DNA of 64,000 nt, from assembly GCA_030655315.1 (NCBI GenBank), contig JAURVT010000012.1:47733-111732 (forward strand), given 5' to 3'. Below the pieces are notes generated by a model. It made no database searches and was not told where the DNA came from. It saw only the letters and a list, made by a program, of their open reading frames with translations. Origin of the DNA: Nocardioidaceae bacterium (lineage in GTDB: Bacteria; Actinomycetota; Actinomycetes; Propionibacteriales; Nocardioidaceae). Numbering within the stretch: the first letter of the stretch is position 1; each line of letters opens with the position of its first letter. The translations under genes were made by a program, and so were the position numbers. Positions 1-8,390 of this stretch are shown piece after piece.

Positions 1-2568
1 CGCGCGCTCGGCGGTCAGGGTCTCGGGCTCGTCGCCCTTGCGCAGCGTCGCGTTGACCTCGCCGTCGGTGACGTAGGGGCCGAAGCGGCCGTCCTTGACG
101 AGCATGGTGCCGCCGCTGACGGGGTCGGGGCCGAGCTCCTTGAGCGGGGCGGCCGCGGCGCGACGTCCGCGCTGCTTGGGCTGGGCGTAGATCGCGAGCG
201 CCTCGTCGAGCGTGATCGTGAGGAGCTGCTCCTCGGAGTCGATCGAGCGCGAGTCGGTGCCCTTCTTCAGGTACGGGCCGTAGCGACCGTTCTGCGCGGT
301 GATCTCCTGGCCCTCCTCCTCGCCCTCGGCGGCCGGCGCGACGCCGACCACGCGCGGCAGCGTGAGGAGCATGACGGCGTCGTCGAGGCTGATCGTGTCG
401 AGGTCCATCGACGCGAACAGGCTGGCGGTGCGCGGCTTGACGGCCTTCTTGCCCTTGGTGGGGGCGTCCGGCGGCAGCAGCTCGGTGACGTACGGGCCGT
501 AGCGACCGTTCTTGGCCACCACCTTCTGCCCGGTCTCGGGGTGCTCGCCCAGCTCGCGCTCGGCCCCGGCGGGGTTGGCCAGCAGCTCACGCGCCTTCTC
601 GAGCGTGAGCTCGTCGGGCGGGAGGTCGTCGGGGATGTTGGCGCGCGCGGGCTGGCCCTCGGCGTCGGGCGGACCCTCGACGTAGGGGCCGTAGCGACCG
701 ACGCGGGCATTGATGCCCTCGCCGATCTCGAAGGTGGAGATGCCGCGGGCGTCGATGTCGCCGAGGTCCTCGACGAGCGCCTTGAGCGCGGTGTCGCCGT
801 CCTCGTCGCCGAACCAGAACCCGTGCAGCACGTTGACGCGGTCGCGGCGCCCCCCGGCGACGGAGTCGAGCACGGCCTCGAGCGACGCGGTGAACTCGTA
901 GTCGACGAGCCGCCCGAAGTGGCTCTCGAGCAGGCGGACGGTGGCGAACGCGACCCACGCCGGGACCAGCGCGGTGCCCTTCTTGTAGACGTAGCCGCGG
1001 TTCTGGATCGTGGTGACGATCGAGGCGTACGTGGACGGCCGGCCGATCTCGCGCTCCTCGAGCTCACGGATCAGCGTGGCCTCGGTGTAGCGCGCGGGCG
1101 GACGCGTCTCGTGGCCGGCGGCGTCGAGCGAGGCGACGGTCAGCGGCTCGCCCTCGGTGAGGTCGGGGAGACGGGTCTGCTTGTCGTCGGCGTCGCCGTC
1201 GGGGTCGTCGTGGCCCTCGACGTAGGCCTTGAGGAACCCGTGGAAGGTGATGGTGCGACCGCTCGCGGTGAACTCGCAGTCCTCGCCCCCGGCGGCCGTG
1301 GCGCCGAGCCGGACGGTGACGGTGTTGCCGCGCGCGTCGTTCATCTGCGAGGCGACCGTGCGCATCCAGATCAGCTCGTACAGGCGGAACTCGTCGCCGC
1401 GGAGCCCGGTCTGCGCGGGGGTCGCGAAGGACTCGCCCGCGGGACGGATCGCCTCGTGCGCCTCCTGCGCGTTCTTGACCTTGCTGGCGTAGACGCGCGG
1501 CGAGGCGGGGAGGTACTCCGAGCCGTAGAGCTCGCGCACCTGGGTGCGGGCCGCGTCGATCGCGGTCTGGCTCAGGGTGGTGGAGTCGGTGCGCATGTAG
1601 GTGATGTGGCCGTTCTCGTACAGCCGCTGCGCGATCTGCATGGTGCGCTGCGAGCCGTAGCCCATCTTGCGCGAGGCCTCCTGCTGCAGCGTCGTGGTGC
1701 GGAACGGCGCGTAGGGCTTGCGCGTGTACGGCTTGGACTCGACCGAGCGGACCTGGAAGGACTGGTCGCGGAGCCCGGCCGACAGCGCGCCGGCGCGCTC
1801 GGCGTCGAGGTGCACGACCTCGCCCTTGGCCTGCTTGATCGTGCCGGTCGCGTCGAAGTCGCGGCCCTGGGCCACGCGGGCGCCGTCGACGCTGAGCAGG
1901 CGCGCGGGGAACTGCGGCGGCTGCTTGGTCCGCCCGGCGTCGAAGACGGCCTCGAGGTCCCAGTAGGCGGCCGTGCGGAACGCGATCCGGTCGCGCTCCT
2001 TGTCGACGACGAGACGGGTGGCGACCGACTGGACGCGTCCGGCCGACAGCCCGCTCATCACCTTCTTCCACAGCACGGGGCTGACCTCGTAGCCGTAGAG
2101 GCGGTCGAGGATGCGGCGCGTCTCCTGGGCGTCGACGAGGTGCTCGTCGAGCTCGCGGGTGTTCTCCACCGCGTGCAGGATCGCGGCCGGGGTGATCTCG
2201 TGGAACACCATCCGCTTGACCGGGACCTTGGGCTTGAGCTCGTCGAGGAGGTGCCACGCGATGGCCTCGCCCTCGCGGTCCTCGTCCGTCGCGAGCAGGA
2301 GCTCGTCGGCGTCCTTGAGCAGCTTCTTCAGCTTGGAGATGTGCTGCTTCTTGTCGGCGGGCACGACGTAGACCGGCTCGAAGTCGTTGTCGATGTCGAC
2401 GCCGAGACGCGCCCAGGGCTCACCCTTGTACTTGGCGGGGACCTCGGCGGCGTTGTGCGGGAGGTCGCGGATGTGGCCGATCGACGACTCGACGACGTAG
2501 CCCGGACCGAGGTACCCCGCGATCTTGCGGGCCTTGGCGGGCGACTCGACGATGACGAGTGCGGTCAC
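1..2568 (-). CDS. topA: DNA topoisomerase I (type IA), 3' end beyond window
   Basis: Type IA topoisomerase that relaxes negative supercoils. The start is GTG at 2568 with AGGAG 9 nt upstream (VTALVIVESPAKARKI). The N-terminal Toprim region is visible (VIVESPAKA near residue 5, ATDEDREGEAIAWHL near residue 90). The active-site region with the catalytic Tyr (ENGHITYMRTDST) is near residue 323. After about residue 600 the protein carries the repeated GRYGPYV-type C-terminal modules of actinobacterial TopA (RVGRYGPYVEG, KNGRYGPYVTE, QNGRYGPYLKK, KDGRFGPYVTD). The 856 codons seen compare with about 930 for mycobacterial TopA, so only the tail is missing. It corresponds in position to Rv3646c. Confidence 0.97.
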   Translation of the reverse strand, partial: MTALVIVESPAKARKIAGYLGPGYVVESSIGHIRDLPHNAAEVPAKYKGEPWARLGVDIDNDFEPVYVVPADKKQHISKLKKLLKDADELLLATDEDREGEAIAWHLLDELKPKVPVKRMVFHEITPAAILHAVENTRELDEHLVDAQETRRILDRLYGYEVSPVLWKKVMSGLSAGRVQSVATRLVVDKERDRIAFRTAAYWDLEAVFDAGRTKQPPQFPARLLSVDGARVAQGRDFDATGTIKQAKGEVVHLDAERAGALSAGLRDQSFQVRSVESKPYTRKPYAPFRTTTLQQEASRKMGYGSQRTMQIAQRLYENGHITYMRTDSTTLSQTAIDAARTQVRELYGSEYLPASPRVYASKVKNAQEAHEAIRPAGESFATPAQTGLRGDEFRLYELIWMRTVASQMNDARGNTVTVRLGATAAGGEDCEFTASGRTITFHGFLKAYVEGHDDPDGDADDKQTRLPDLTEGEPLTVASLDAAGHETRPPARYTEATLIRELEEREIGRPSTYASIVTTIQNRGYVYKKGTALVPAWVAFATVRLLESHFGRLVDYEFTASLEAVLDSVAGGRRDRVNVLHGFWFGDEDGDTALKALVEDLGDIDARGISTFEIGEGINARVGRYGPYVEGPPDAEGQPARANIPDDLPPDELTLEKARELLANPAGAERELGEHPETGQKVVAKNGRYGPYVTELLPPDAPTKGKKAVKPRTASLFASMDLDTISLDDAVMLLTLPRVVGVAPAAEGEEEGQEITAQNGRYGPYLKKGTDSRSIDSEEQLLTITLDEALAIYAQPKQRGRRAAAAPLKELGPDPVSGGTMLVKDGRFGPYVTDGEVNATLRKGDEPETLTAERA

Positions 2569-2728
2569 GGCGGTACTCCTGGGGTCGTGCGGTGTGCGGG
2601 GGGCGAGCCTGTTCCGGGGCCGATCTCCCCCATACGGCGGACCGGCAGGGCGATCCGCGGTCACCGTAACGCGTGCCGTCAAGCGGTGCAGTGGCGCCGG
2701 TCGCGCTCGGCGCGCCGCGGCCGACGCC

Positions 2729-3150
2729 CTACGTCGCGTCCGGGCGGCCCGCGCCCCAGTCGCCCGCGACGTCGACGACGCCGCGCTCGGCGCGGGGCTG
2801 CCACACGGCACGGACGCCGATCGCCGGCTCGCCCAGCCGGGTCCTCACCAACGGCGAGGTCACCTTCTCCGGCCCGTCCGCGCGACGGGCGCGGGTCGCG
2901 AAGTCGTCGGCGACGGCGGCCGGCAGCCCGAGCGCGTCCAGCTGCTCGCGGAGCACCCGCGTCGTCGTCGTGAGGTCGCCGGCGACCCGGCCGAACGCCG
3001 CGGACGACGGGACGACCCGGAGGTCCCACGTCTCGAGACCCCTGCCGTCGAGCGCGCGTCCGGCACGGGACGCTCCTCGGTCGCGTCGACGATGCTCACG
3101 CACCCGGCCAGCACCGCCGGCAGGAGCGCGAGCACCGGCAGCCGTGTCAA
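2729..3150 (-). pseudogene. Frameshifted lipoprotein gene
   Basis: A TTG start at 3150 overlaps the TGA of the upstream methyltransferase (TTGA), implying translational coupling. The first about 32 codons give a good lipoprotein signal (MTRLPVLALLPAVLAGC, lipobox LAGC) followed by VSIVDATEERPVP. Around 3055-3060 the protein-like reading moves to another frame, continuing RALDGRGLETWDLRVVPSS and then VLREQLDALGLPAAVADDF to a TAG at 2729. The original frame instead becomes Arg/Ser-rich noise. One missing base (or two extra) near 3058 explains this. It is either a real broken gene or a sequencing error. No function is recognised; the mature part is a predicted exported domain of about 110 residues. 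Confidence 0.6.
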
Positions 3151-4649
3151 CGCAGGTAGCCCTCGTCGACGAGCTCGCGGACCACGGGGAGGTAGGTGGT
3201 GCGGAGCACGGAGACGTCGGTGTCGGTGAGGGTCGCGAGCGCGTCGAGCACCTGACCGACGGCGAGGTCGCCGTCGAGGGCGCCGACGAGCGCGGCCTCC
3301 ACCGTGTCGGCCTGGCGGGCGCGACGCACGCCGTCGGGCAGCCGGAGCACGATCGTCGACGGGTCAGTGGCGCCGGGCTCGCCGACGGACTCCTGGGCCA
3401 GGCCGGGCGCGCGCACCAGGTGGGCCGCCAGCACCTCGTCGTCGGTGGCGCCCGCGACCAGGTCGACGCGCTCGCCCCAGGCGCGCACGTGCGGCCCGAG
3501 GGGCGCCACCACCTCGTACGGCCACTCCTCGACGCGCAGCCGCGGGACGTCGCGTCCGGCGGCACGCAGGCTCAGCCACCCGAAGCCCACGGCCTCGATC
3601 CGCTCGGCCTCGAACCAGGAGAGCCACGCGTCGTAGCGCCGGGTCCAGTCCGGCGTGCCGCGCAGCCCGGCGTCGGCGAGCCACATCTCGACGTAGGTGG
3701 CCGGGTCGACGGCCTCCCGCTCGAGCGCCCAGGCGTCGCACCCTCCCGGCGCGAGCCAGCCCTCGACGCGCTCCTGCCAGGGCTGGTCCGCGCGGTGAAC
3801 CCAGTTGGCGAGGACCTGGCACCAGCCGCCGGGGTTGAGGTGCTCCGGTGCCCCGGTGACGATCCGCCGCACCACCTCGTCGCCGGGCAGCCCGGAGTCG
3901 CGGTAGACGAGCTTCTCGTCGGTGCCCGGCGAGATGACGAACGGCGGGTTGGTGACGAGGAGGTCGAAGCGCTCCCCCGCGACCGGGGCGAGCAGGTCGC
4001 CCTCGCGGACGTCGTGGGCCAGGCCGTTCAGCTCGGCGGTGAGGCGCGCCATCGTCACCGCGCGCGGGTTCAGGTCGGTGCCGACCACCCGCTCGACGTG
4101 CGACGACAGGTGCAGCGACTGCACGCCGCACCCCGTCCCGAGGTCGAGCGCGGACGCGACGGGCGTCCGGACCGTCAGCTGCGCCAGGGACGACGACGCC
4201 TCCGAGACGCCGAGCACCCAGTCCGGTGCGACCCGGCGCTCGTCCCCGTCGAGGCCGGGCGTGAGGTCGGAGACGACCCACCAGTCGTGGTCCTCGTCGC
4301 CGTAGGGACGCACGTCGACCAGGGCCCGCACCTGGTCGCCGTCGCGCTCCAGGAGACCGGCGCCCGTGAGCGCTGCGGCCTGCCCGCCCAGGGCGGTGTC
4401 GGCGGACGCGACGTCGACCGGCCGCTGCAGGGAGAACAACCGCGTCAGGGTGGCGAGCGGCGACCCGTCACCGGTGCGTCGGGCCGCCGGCGTCGTCTCG
4501 TTGCGCTGCAGCGCCCGGTGCGCGTCGGGTCCCAGCAGGTCCCCCACGGCGCCGACCGTGAAGTCGGCGGCCGTGAGGGCCTCGCGGAGACGGGTGACCT
4601 GGTCGTCGTGCAGGTCGAGGGCGACGGGAGCGGGGTCGGCGTCGGGCAT
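3147..4649 (-). CDS. SAM-dependent methyltransferase, PrmC/HemK-like fold
   Basis: 500-residue class I methyltransferase. The SAM-binding loop ALDLGTGCGVQSLHL lies near residue 168. The NPPF catalytic tetrapeptide of N5-glutamine/N6-adenine methyltransferases (LLVTNPPFVIS) is near residue 235. An N-terminal domain of about 150 residues precedes the fold and a C-terminal domain of about 200 residues follows, an architecture common in actinobacterial homologues. The NPPF motif suggests methylation of an amide or amino nitrogen, but the substrate cannot be named. ATG at 4649 lies 6 nt after a TAGGGT hexamer, so the message may be leaderless. The last base pairs overlap the downstream lipoprotein gene. 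Confidence 0.85.
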   Translation of the reverse strand: MPDADPAPVALDLHDDQVTRLREALTAADFTVGAVGDLLGPDAHRALQRNETTPAARRTGDGSPLATLTRLFSLQRPVDVASADTALGGQAAALTGAGLLERDGDQVRALVDVRPYGDEDHDWWVVSDLTPGLDGDERRVAPDWVLGVSEASSSLAQLTVRTPVASALDLGTGCGVQSLHLSSHVERVVGTDLNPRAVTMARLTAELNGLAHDVREGDLLAPVAGERFDLLVTNPPFVISPGTDEKLVYRDSGLPGDEVVRRIVTGAPEHLNPGGWCQVLANWVHRADQPWQERVEGWLAPGGCDAWALEREAVDPATYVEMWLADAGLRGTPDWTRRYDAWLSWFEAERIEAVGFGWLSLRAAGRDVPRLRVEEWPYEVVAPLGPHVRAWGERVDLVAGATDDEVLAAHLVRAPGLAQESVGEPGATDPSTIVLRLPDGVRRARQADTVEAALVGALDGDLAVGQVLDALATLTDTDVSVLRTTYLPVVRELVDEGYLR

Positions 4650-4655
4650 TCCCCG

Positions 4656-4661
4656 ACCCTA
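4656..4661 (-). promoter_or_regulatory. -10 hexamer TAGGGT, leaderless start
   Basis: Read on the minus strand, TAGGGT is followed by six bases and then the ATG of the methyltransferase gene. This places the expected transcription start at the start codon. No clear -35 is visible. Confidence 0.45.
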
Positions 4662-4664
4662 GGC

Positions 4665-4782
4665 CCGCGATCCGTCGGTTCTGCCGGTGCCGTCCGCCAG
4701 TTCTGCCGGTGCCGTCCGCCAGTTCTGCTGGTGCTGACCAGCAGAACTGACGGACCGGACCGGTCAAAGTGACGGATCGCGG
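4665..4782. repeat. Intergenic palindrome with tandem 22-mers
   Basis: This element fills the gap between hppA (stop ending at 4783) and the methyltransferase gene. A 12-bp outer inverted repeat (CCGCGATCCGTC at 4665-4676 and its complement at 4771-4782) encloses two perfect 22-nt tandem copies (4678-4699 and 4700-4721). Inside lies a hairpin with a perfect 13-bp stem and a GCTG loop (4720-4749). A 21-nt piece of the tandem unit recurs exactly at 24951-24971. It could act as the hppA terminator. The repeat content suggests a mobile or iterated palindrome family. Confidence 0.75.
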
Positions 4783-7329
4783 TCAGTCGCGGACGGTGCC
4801 GTCCTTCTCGAAGGCGCTGTCCTCGGTGGCGTCGTCGAGGACCGGGCGGTCCTCGGCGGCGGTGGGGCGGTCGTCGGCGGACGAGCCGCTGACGGACGCG
4901 TCGTGGTCCGACCCCGGCTGCGGCGTCTGGGCGGCGGCGATGTCGGCGTCGTCGGCGATGGCCGTCGGGCGACGCTTGGAGATGTAGACCGCGATCGCGA
5001 TGATCAGGGCCGCCCCCACGGCGATGGAGTACCGCAGGGCCGGGTTGTCGCCGGGTCCGTAGGTCATCGTGACGATGGCCGGCGCGATGAGCAGGGCGAC
5101 GAGGTTCATCACCTTGAGCAGCGGGTTGATCGCCGGGCCGGCGGTGTCCTTGAACGGGTCGCCGACCGTGTCGCCGATGATCGTGGCCTCGTGGGCAGGG
5201 GAGCCCTTGCCGCCGTGGTTGCCGTCCTCGACGAGCTTCTTCGCGTTGTCCCACGCGCCACCGGAGTTGGCGAGGAAGACCGCCATCAGCGTGCCGGCGC
5301 CGATCGCACCGGCCAGGTAGCAGCCCAGCGGGCCGATGCCGAGGCCGAAGCCGACCGCGATCGGGGCCAGCAGCGCGAGGATGCCGGGGGTGGCGAGCTC
5401 GCGGAGCGAGTCGCGGGTGCAGATGTCGACGACCTTGCCGTACTCGGGACGGGCGGTTCCCTCCATGATCCCGGGGATGTCGCGGAACTGGCGACGGACC
5501 TCGTAGACGACCGCGCCCGCAGCACGACCCACCGCGCTGACGGCGAGGCCGGAGAACAGGAAGACCACCGCCGCACCGAGGATCAGGCCGACGAGGTTGC
5601 TCGGGTCGCCGACGTTCAGGACGCCCTGCAGGGCCAGGAAGTCGCTCTGCTCGAGGCCCTCGCCGAGCTGCTGCAGCGCCGCCTGGTCGTTCCCGGCGTC
5701 GGTGAGGATGCCGGAGAACGCGGTGCGGATGCCGTCGGACAGCGAGCCGAAGAGCGCCGTCGCGGCCAGCACGGCGGTCGCGATCGCGATGCCCTTGGTG
5801 ATGGCCTTGGTGGTGTTGCCGACGGCGTCGAGCTCGGTCAGGATCTTGGCGCCCTCCTCGTCGACGTCGCCCGACATCTCCGCGATGCCCTGGGCGTTGT
5901 CGCTGACGGGCCCGAAGGTGTCCATCGCGACGATCACGCCGACGGTGGTGAGCAGGCCGCAGCCCGCGAGCGCCACCGCGAAGAGCGACACGACGATCGA
6001 GCCGCCGCCCAGCAGGAACGCACCGTAGACCGCGGCGCCGATGACGAGCGCGGTGTAGACGGCCGACTCGAAGCCGACCGAGATGCCGGCGAGGATGACG
6101 GTGGCCGCGCCCGTGAGCGAGGTCTTGCCGACGTCCTGGACCGGACGGGTCTCGGTGCCGGTGAAGTAGCCGGTCAGCGCGAGGATGACCGCGGCGAGCA
6201 GGATGCCGATGAGCACCGCGATGGCGGCGATCAGGCGCGGCGACCCGTCCAGCCCCGCGGTGGAGGTGTCGCCGAAGAACTGCGCGACGATCGGGTTCTC
6301 CGCGCTCGCGTCGCCGAAGCTCAGGTCGGCGAACGAGGACGGCAGGTAGACCCACGCGGCCACCGAGCACAGCACCGCCGAGACGATCGCGGTGATGTAG
6401 AAGGAGCGGTTGATCGTCGTCAGGCCGTTCTCGCCCGGACGGGGCCGGGTGATGTAGACGCCCAGGATGGCGGTCAGCGCGCCGATGGCCGGGACGATCA
6501 GCGGGAAGACCAGGCCCTCCTCGCCGAACGCGACCGAGCCGAGGATCAGGGCGGCGACGAGCGTCACCGCGTAGGACTCGAACAGGTCGGCCGCCATGCC
6601 CGCGCAGTCACCGACGTTGTCGCCCACGTTGTCGGCGATGGTCGCGGCGTTGCGGGGGTCGTCCTCGGGGATGTTCTTCTCGACCTTGCCGACCAGGTCG
6701 GCGCCGACGTCGGCGGCCTTGGTGAAGATGCCGCCGCCGACGCGCATGAACATGGCGAGCAGGGCGGCGCCGAAGCCGAAGCCCTCGAGCACGCTGGGCG
6801 CGTCGCCCTTGTAGATCAGCACGACGACCGAGGCACCGAGGAGGCCGAGTCCCACCGTCGACATGCCGACGGTGCCGCCGGTGCGGAACGCGATCCGCAT
6901 CGCGGGGTCGCGTCCCTCGTTCTGGGCCGCCGCGGCCACGCGGACGTTGGCGCGCACCGCGAGCCACATGCCGAGGTACCCGATGACGGCCGAGAACCCT
7001 GCGCCGAGCAGGAAGAAGATCGAGCGGCCGATCTTGATGTCCCAGGCCCCCGGGAGCAGGAACAGCAGCAGGAACGCCAGGGCCACGAAGACGGCCAGGG
7101 TCTTGAACTGCCGGCTGAGGTACGCCGACGCGCCCTCCTGGACCGCCAGCCCGATCTCCTGCATCTTCTCGGTGCCCTCGGCCGCCGCCAGCACCTGCTG
7201 CCGGAACAGGGCCGCCATCACGAGGCAGACCACACCGATGACGGCGACGACCACCACGAGGGTGGAGTTCGACGACGACACGGTGAGGTCCTCGGAGGCG
7301 GCCAGGAGCACGTCGGGGGCCGGAGCCAT
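4783..7329 (-). CDS. hppA: Membrane-bound proton-translocating pyrophosphatase
   Basis: Integral membrane pyrophosphatase that couples PPi hydrolysis to H+ export; 848 residues with about 16 hydrophobic segments. The substrate site motifs DVGADLVGKVEKNIPEDDPR and NAATIADNVGDNVGDCAGM are intact, as is the C-terminal GDTVGDPFKDTAGPAINPL. The GNTTKAIT motif has Lys and Thr at the two positions that mark K+-independent enzymes. The C-terminus has an unusual acidic, low-complexity tail of about 60 residues after KRRPT. ATG at 7329 was chosen because GAGGAA precedes it; an upstream in-frame start at 7407 lacks this and reads unlike the family. Confidence 0.97.
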   Translation of the reverse strand: MAPAPDVLLAASEDLTVSSSNSTLVVVVAVIGVVCLVMAALFRQQVLAAAEGTEKMQEIGLAVQEGASAYLSRQFKTLAVFVALAFLLLFLLPGAWDIKIGRSIFFLLGAGFSAVIGYLGMWLAVRANVRVAAAAQNEGRDPAMRIAFRTGGTVGMSTVGLGLLGASVVVLIYKGDAPSVLEGFGFGAALLAMFMRVGGGIFTKAADVGADLVGKVEKNIPEDDPRNAATIADNVGDNVGDCAGMAADLFESYAVTLVAALILGSVAFGEEGLVFPLIVPAIGALTAILGVYITRPRPGENGLTTINRSFYITAIVSAVLCSVAAWVYLPSSFADLSFGDASAENPIVAQFFGDTSTAGLDGSPRLIAAIAVLIGILLAAVILALTGYFTGTETRPVQDVGKTSLTGAATVILAGISVGFESAVYTALVIGAAVYGAFLLGGGSIVVSLFAVALAGCGLLTTVGVIVAMDTFGPVSDNAQGIAEMSGDVDEEGAKILTELDAVGNTTKAITKGIAIATAVLAATALFGSLSDGIRTAFSGILTDAGNDQAALQQLGEGLEQSDFLALQGVLNVGDPSNLVGLILGAAVVFLFSGLAVSAVGRAAGAVVYEVRRQFRDIPGIMEGTARPEYGKVVDICTRDSLRELATPGILALLAPIAVGFGLGIGPLGCYLAGAIGAGTLMAVFLANSGGAWDNAKKLVEDGNHGGKGSPAHEATIIGDTVGDPFKDTAGPAINPLLKVMNLVALLIAPAIVTMTYGPGDNPALRYSIAVGAALIIAIAVYISKRRPTAIADDADIAAAQTPQPGSDHDASVSGSSADDRPTAAEDRPVLDDATEDSAFEKDGTVRD

Positions 7330-7475
7330 GGGGATTCCTCTCGTCAGCACGAAGAGGGCCGGGGATCCGGCTGGCGTCCGTGCCGCATGGGTGCACGCGA
7401 CACTCAACCAGTCGGTGATCTACGGCACAACCATCCGTGCGGCGCGCCCCGGACCCGGGTCCGGGGGCCGCCGGA

Positions 7476-7919
7476 TCAGTCCGGCAGGGACTCGACGGGG
7501 GCCCACCGCATCGCGAGCGTCGTGCCGTCCGGACCCTGTCGGACGTCGAGGTGGTCCGCGACGCCGCCGACCACGGCGACGGCGTCGACGAGGTAGATGC
7601 CCTCGGCGGCGAGGTCGGCGGGGTCGCCCGAGTCGCCCTGCAGCGTGATGACCGGGGTGTCGCCGTCAGCGGGGTCGGCGTCGGTGACGCTGATCGCGAG
7701 GCCCTCGTCGTCACCGGCCAGCTCGACGACGACGGGCGCGTCGACACCGCCGTCGAGGTGCGTCAGCACGGCACGCCCGCACGCCTCGCCCACGGCGAGG
7801 CGCACGTCGTCGACCACCGGCTCGGCGTACCCGCGCGAGCGGGCCAGCGCGACGGCGACCAGCCGGGCGACGCGGACGTTCGCGGGGTCGGCGGCGATGC
7901 TGAGCCGGACCGGTCTCAC
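7476..7919 (-). CDS. Anti-sigma factor / ATP-binding protein, RsbW-like
   Basis: 147-residue GHKL-type ATPase domain of the SpoIIAB/RsbW type. The N-box helix is seen as DDVRLAVGEACGRAV near residues 39-53. The glycine-rich lid is reduced (AAEGIYLVDAVA). It lies 9 bp downstream of a STAS-domain antagonist gene on the same strand, so the two form a probable partner-switching pair controlling an alternative sigma factor. That sigma factor is not in the window. The start, ATG at 7919, directly follows the stop of the upstream gene region. The target is unknown. Confidence 0.8.
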   Translation of the reverse strand: MRPVRLSIAADPANVRVARLVAVALARSRGYAEPVVDDVRLAVGEACGRAVLTHLDGGVDAPVVVELAGDDEGLAISVTDADPADGDTPVITLQGDSGDPADLAAEGIYLVDAVAVVGGVADHLDVRQGPDGTTLAMRWAPVESLPD

Positions 7920-7928
7920 GGACCCGGC

Positions 7929-8267
7929 CTAGTGGGAGGAGACGGCGGCGTCGACGGTGTCGAAGATGCCGAAGACCTTGGTCAGGCCGGTGATCCGGAA
8001 GATCTTGAGGAGGCGGTCCTGCGTGCACACGATGTCGAGGCTGCCGTTGTGGGAGCGGACGCGCTTGAGGCCGCCGACGAGCACGCCGAGACCCGTGGAG
8101 TCGAGGAACTCGACCCGCTCGACGTCGATCACCAGCTGGTGGCGGCCCTTGGCGACGAGGTCGACGAGCGCCTCGCGCAGCCGGGGAGCGGTGTAGACGT
8201 CGATCTCGCCCGCGACCTCGATCACCTCGAACTCACCCTGGCTCCTCGCGTTCAGGGACAGGTCCAC
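7929..8267 (-). CDS. Anti-sigma factor antagonist (STAS domain)
   Basis: 112-residue SpoIIAA/RsbV-like protein. The phosphorylatable serine is in the conserved [14 protein letters not shown] loop near residue 58. Unphosphorylated antagonists of this family bind the anti-sigma kinase, here most likely the product of the next gene (7476-7919), and free its sigma factor. GTG at 8267 is preceded by GAAGGAGA at good spacing. The gene is divergent from the helicase gene, and the 123-bp gap must hold both promoters. Confidence 0.9.
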   Translation of the reverse strand: MDLSLNARSQGEFEVIEVAGEIDVYTAPRLREALVDLVAKGRHQLVIDVERVEFLDSTGLGVLVGGLKRVRSHNGSLDIVCTQDRLLKIFRITGLTKVFGIFDTVDAAVSSH

Positions 8268-8390
8268 GTGGGTCTCCTTCTGAACTTCGGCGGCGATGGA
8301 ACAGCAGCGGGACGGCGCGGCGTCATTCAACCACGGAGCCCTCGGGAGCCGCGAGACATCGGGGGTCCTGAGGCCCGGGGAGCGTCGGTC

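Noticed and set aside
541..2973. 810-codon open frame on the plus strand opposite topA
   Set aside because: Composition is Arg/Gly/Val/Asp-rich with no domain. It mirrors third-position GC of topA codons, and a clear topoisomerase reads on the other strand.
4903..7596. 897-codon plus-strand open frame opposite hppA
   Set aside because: Same GC-rich shadow effect; the membrane pyrophosphatase on the minus strand is unmistakable.
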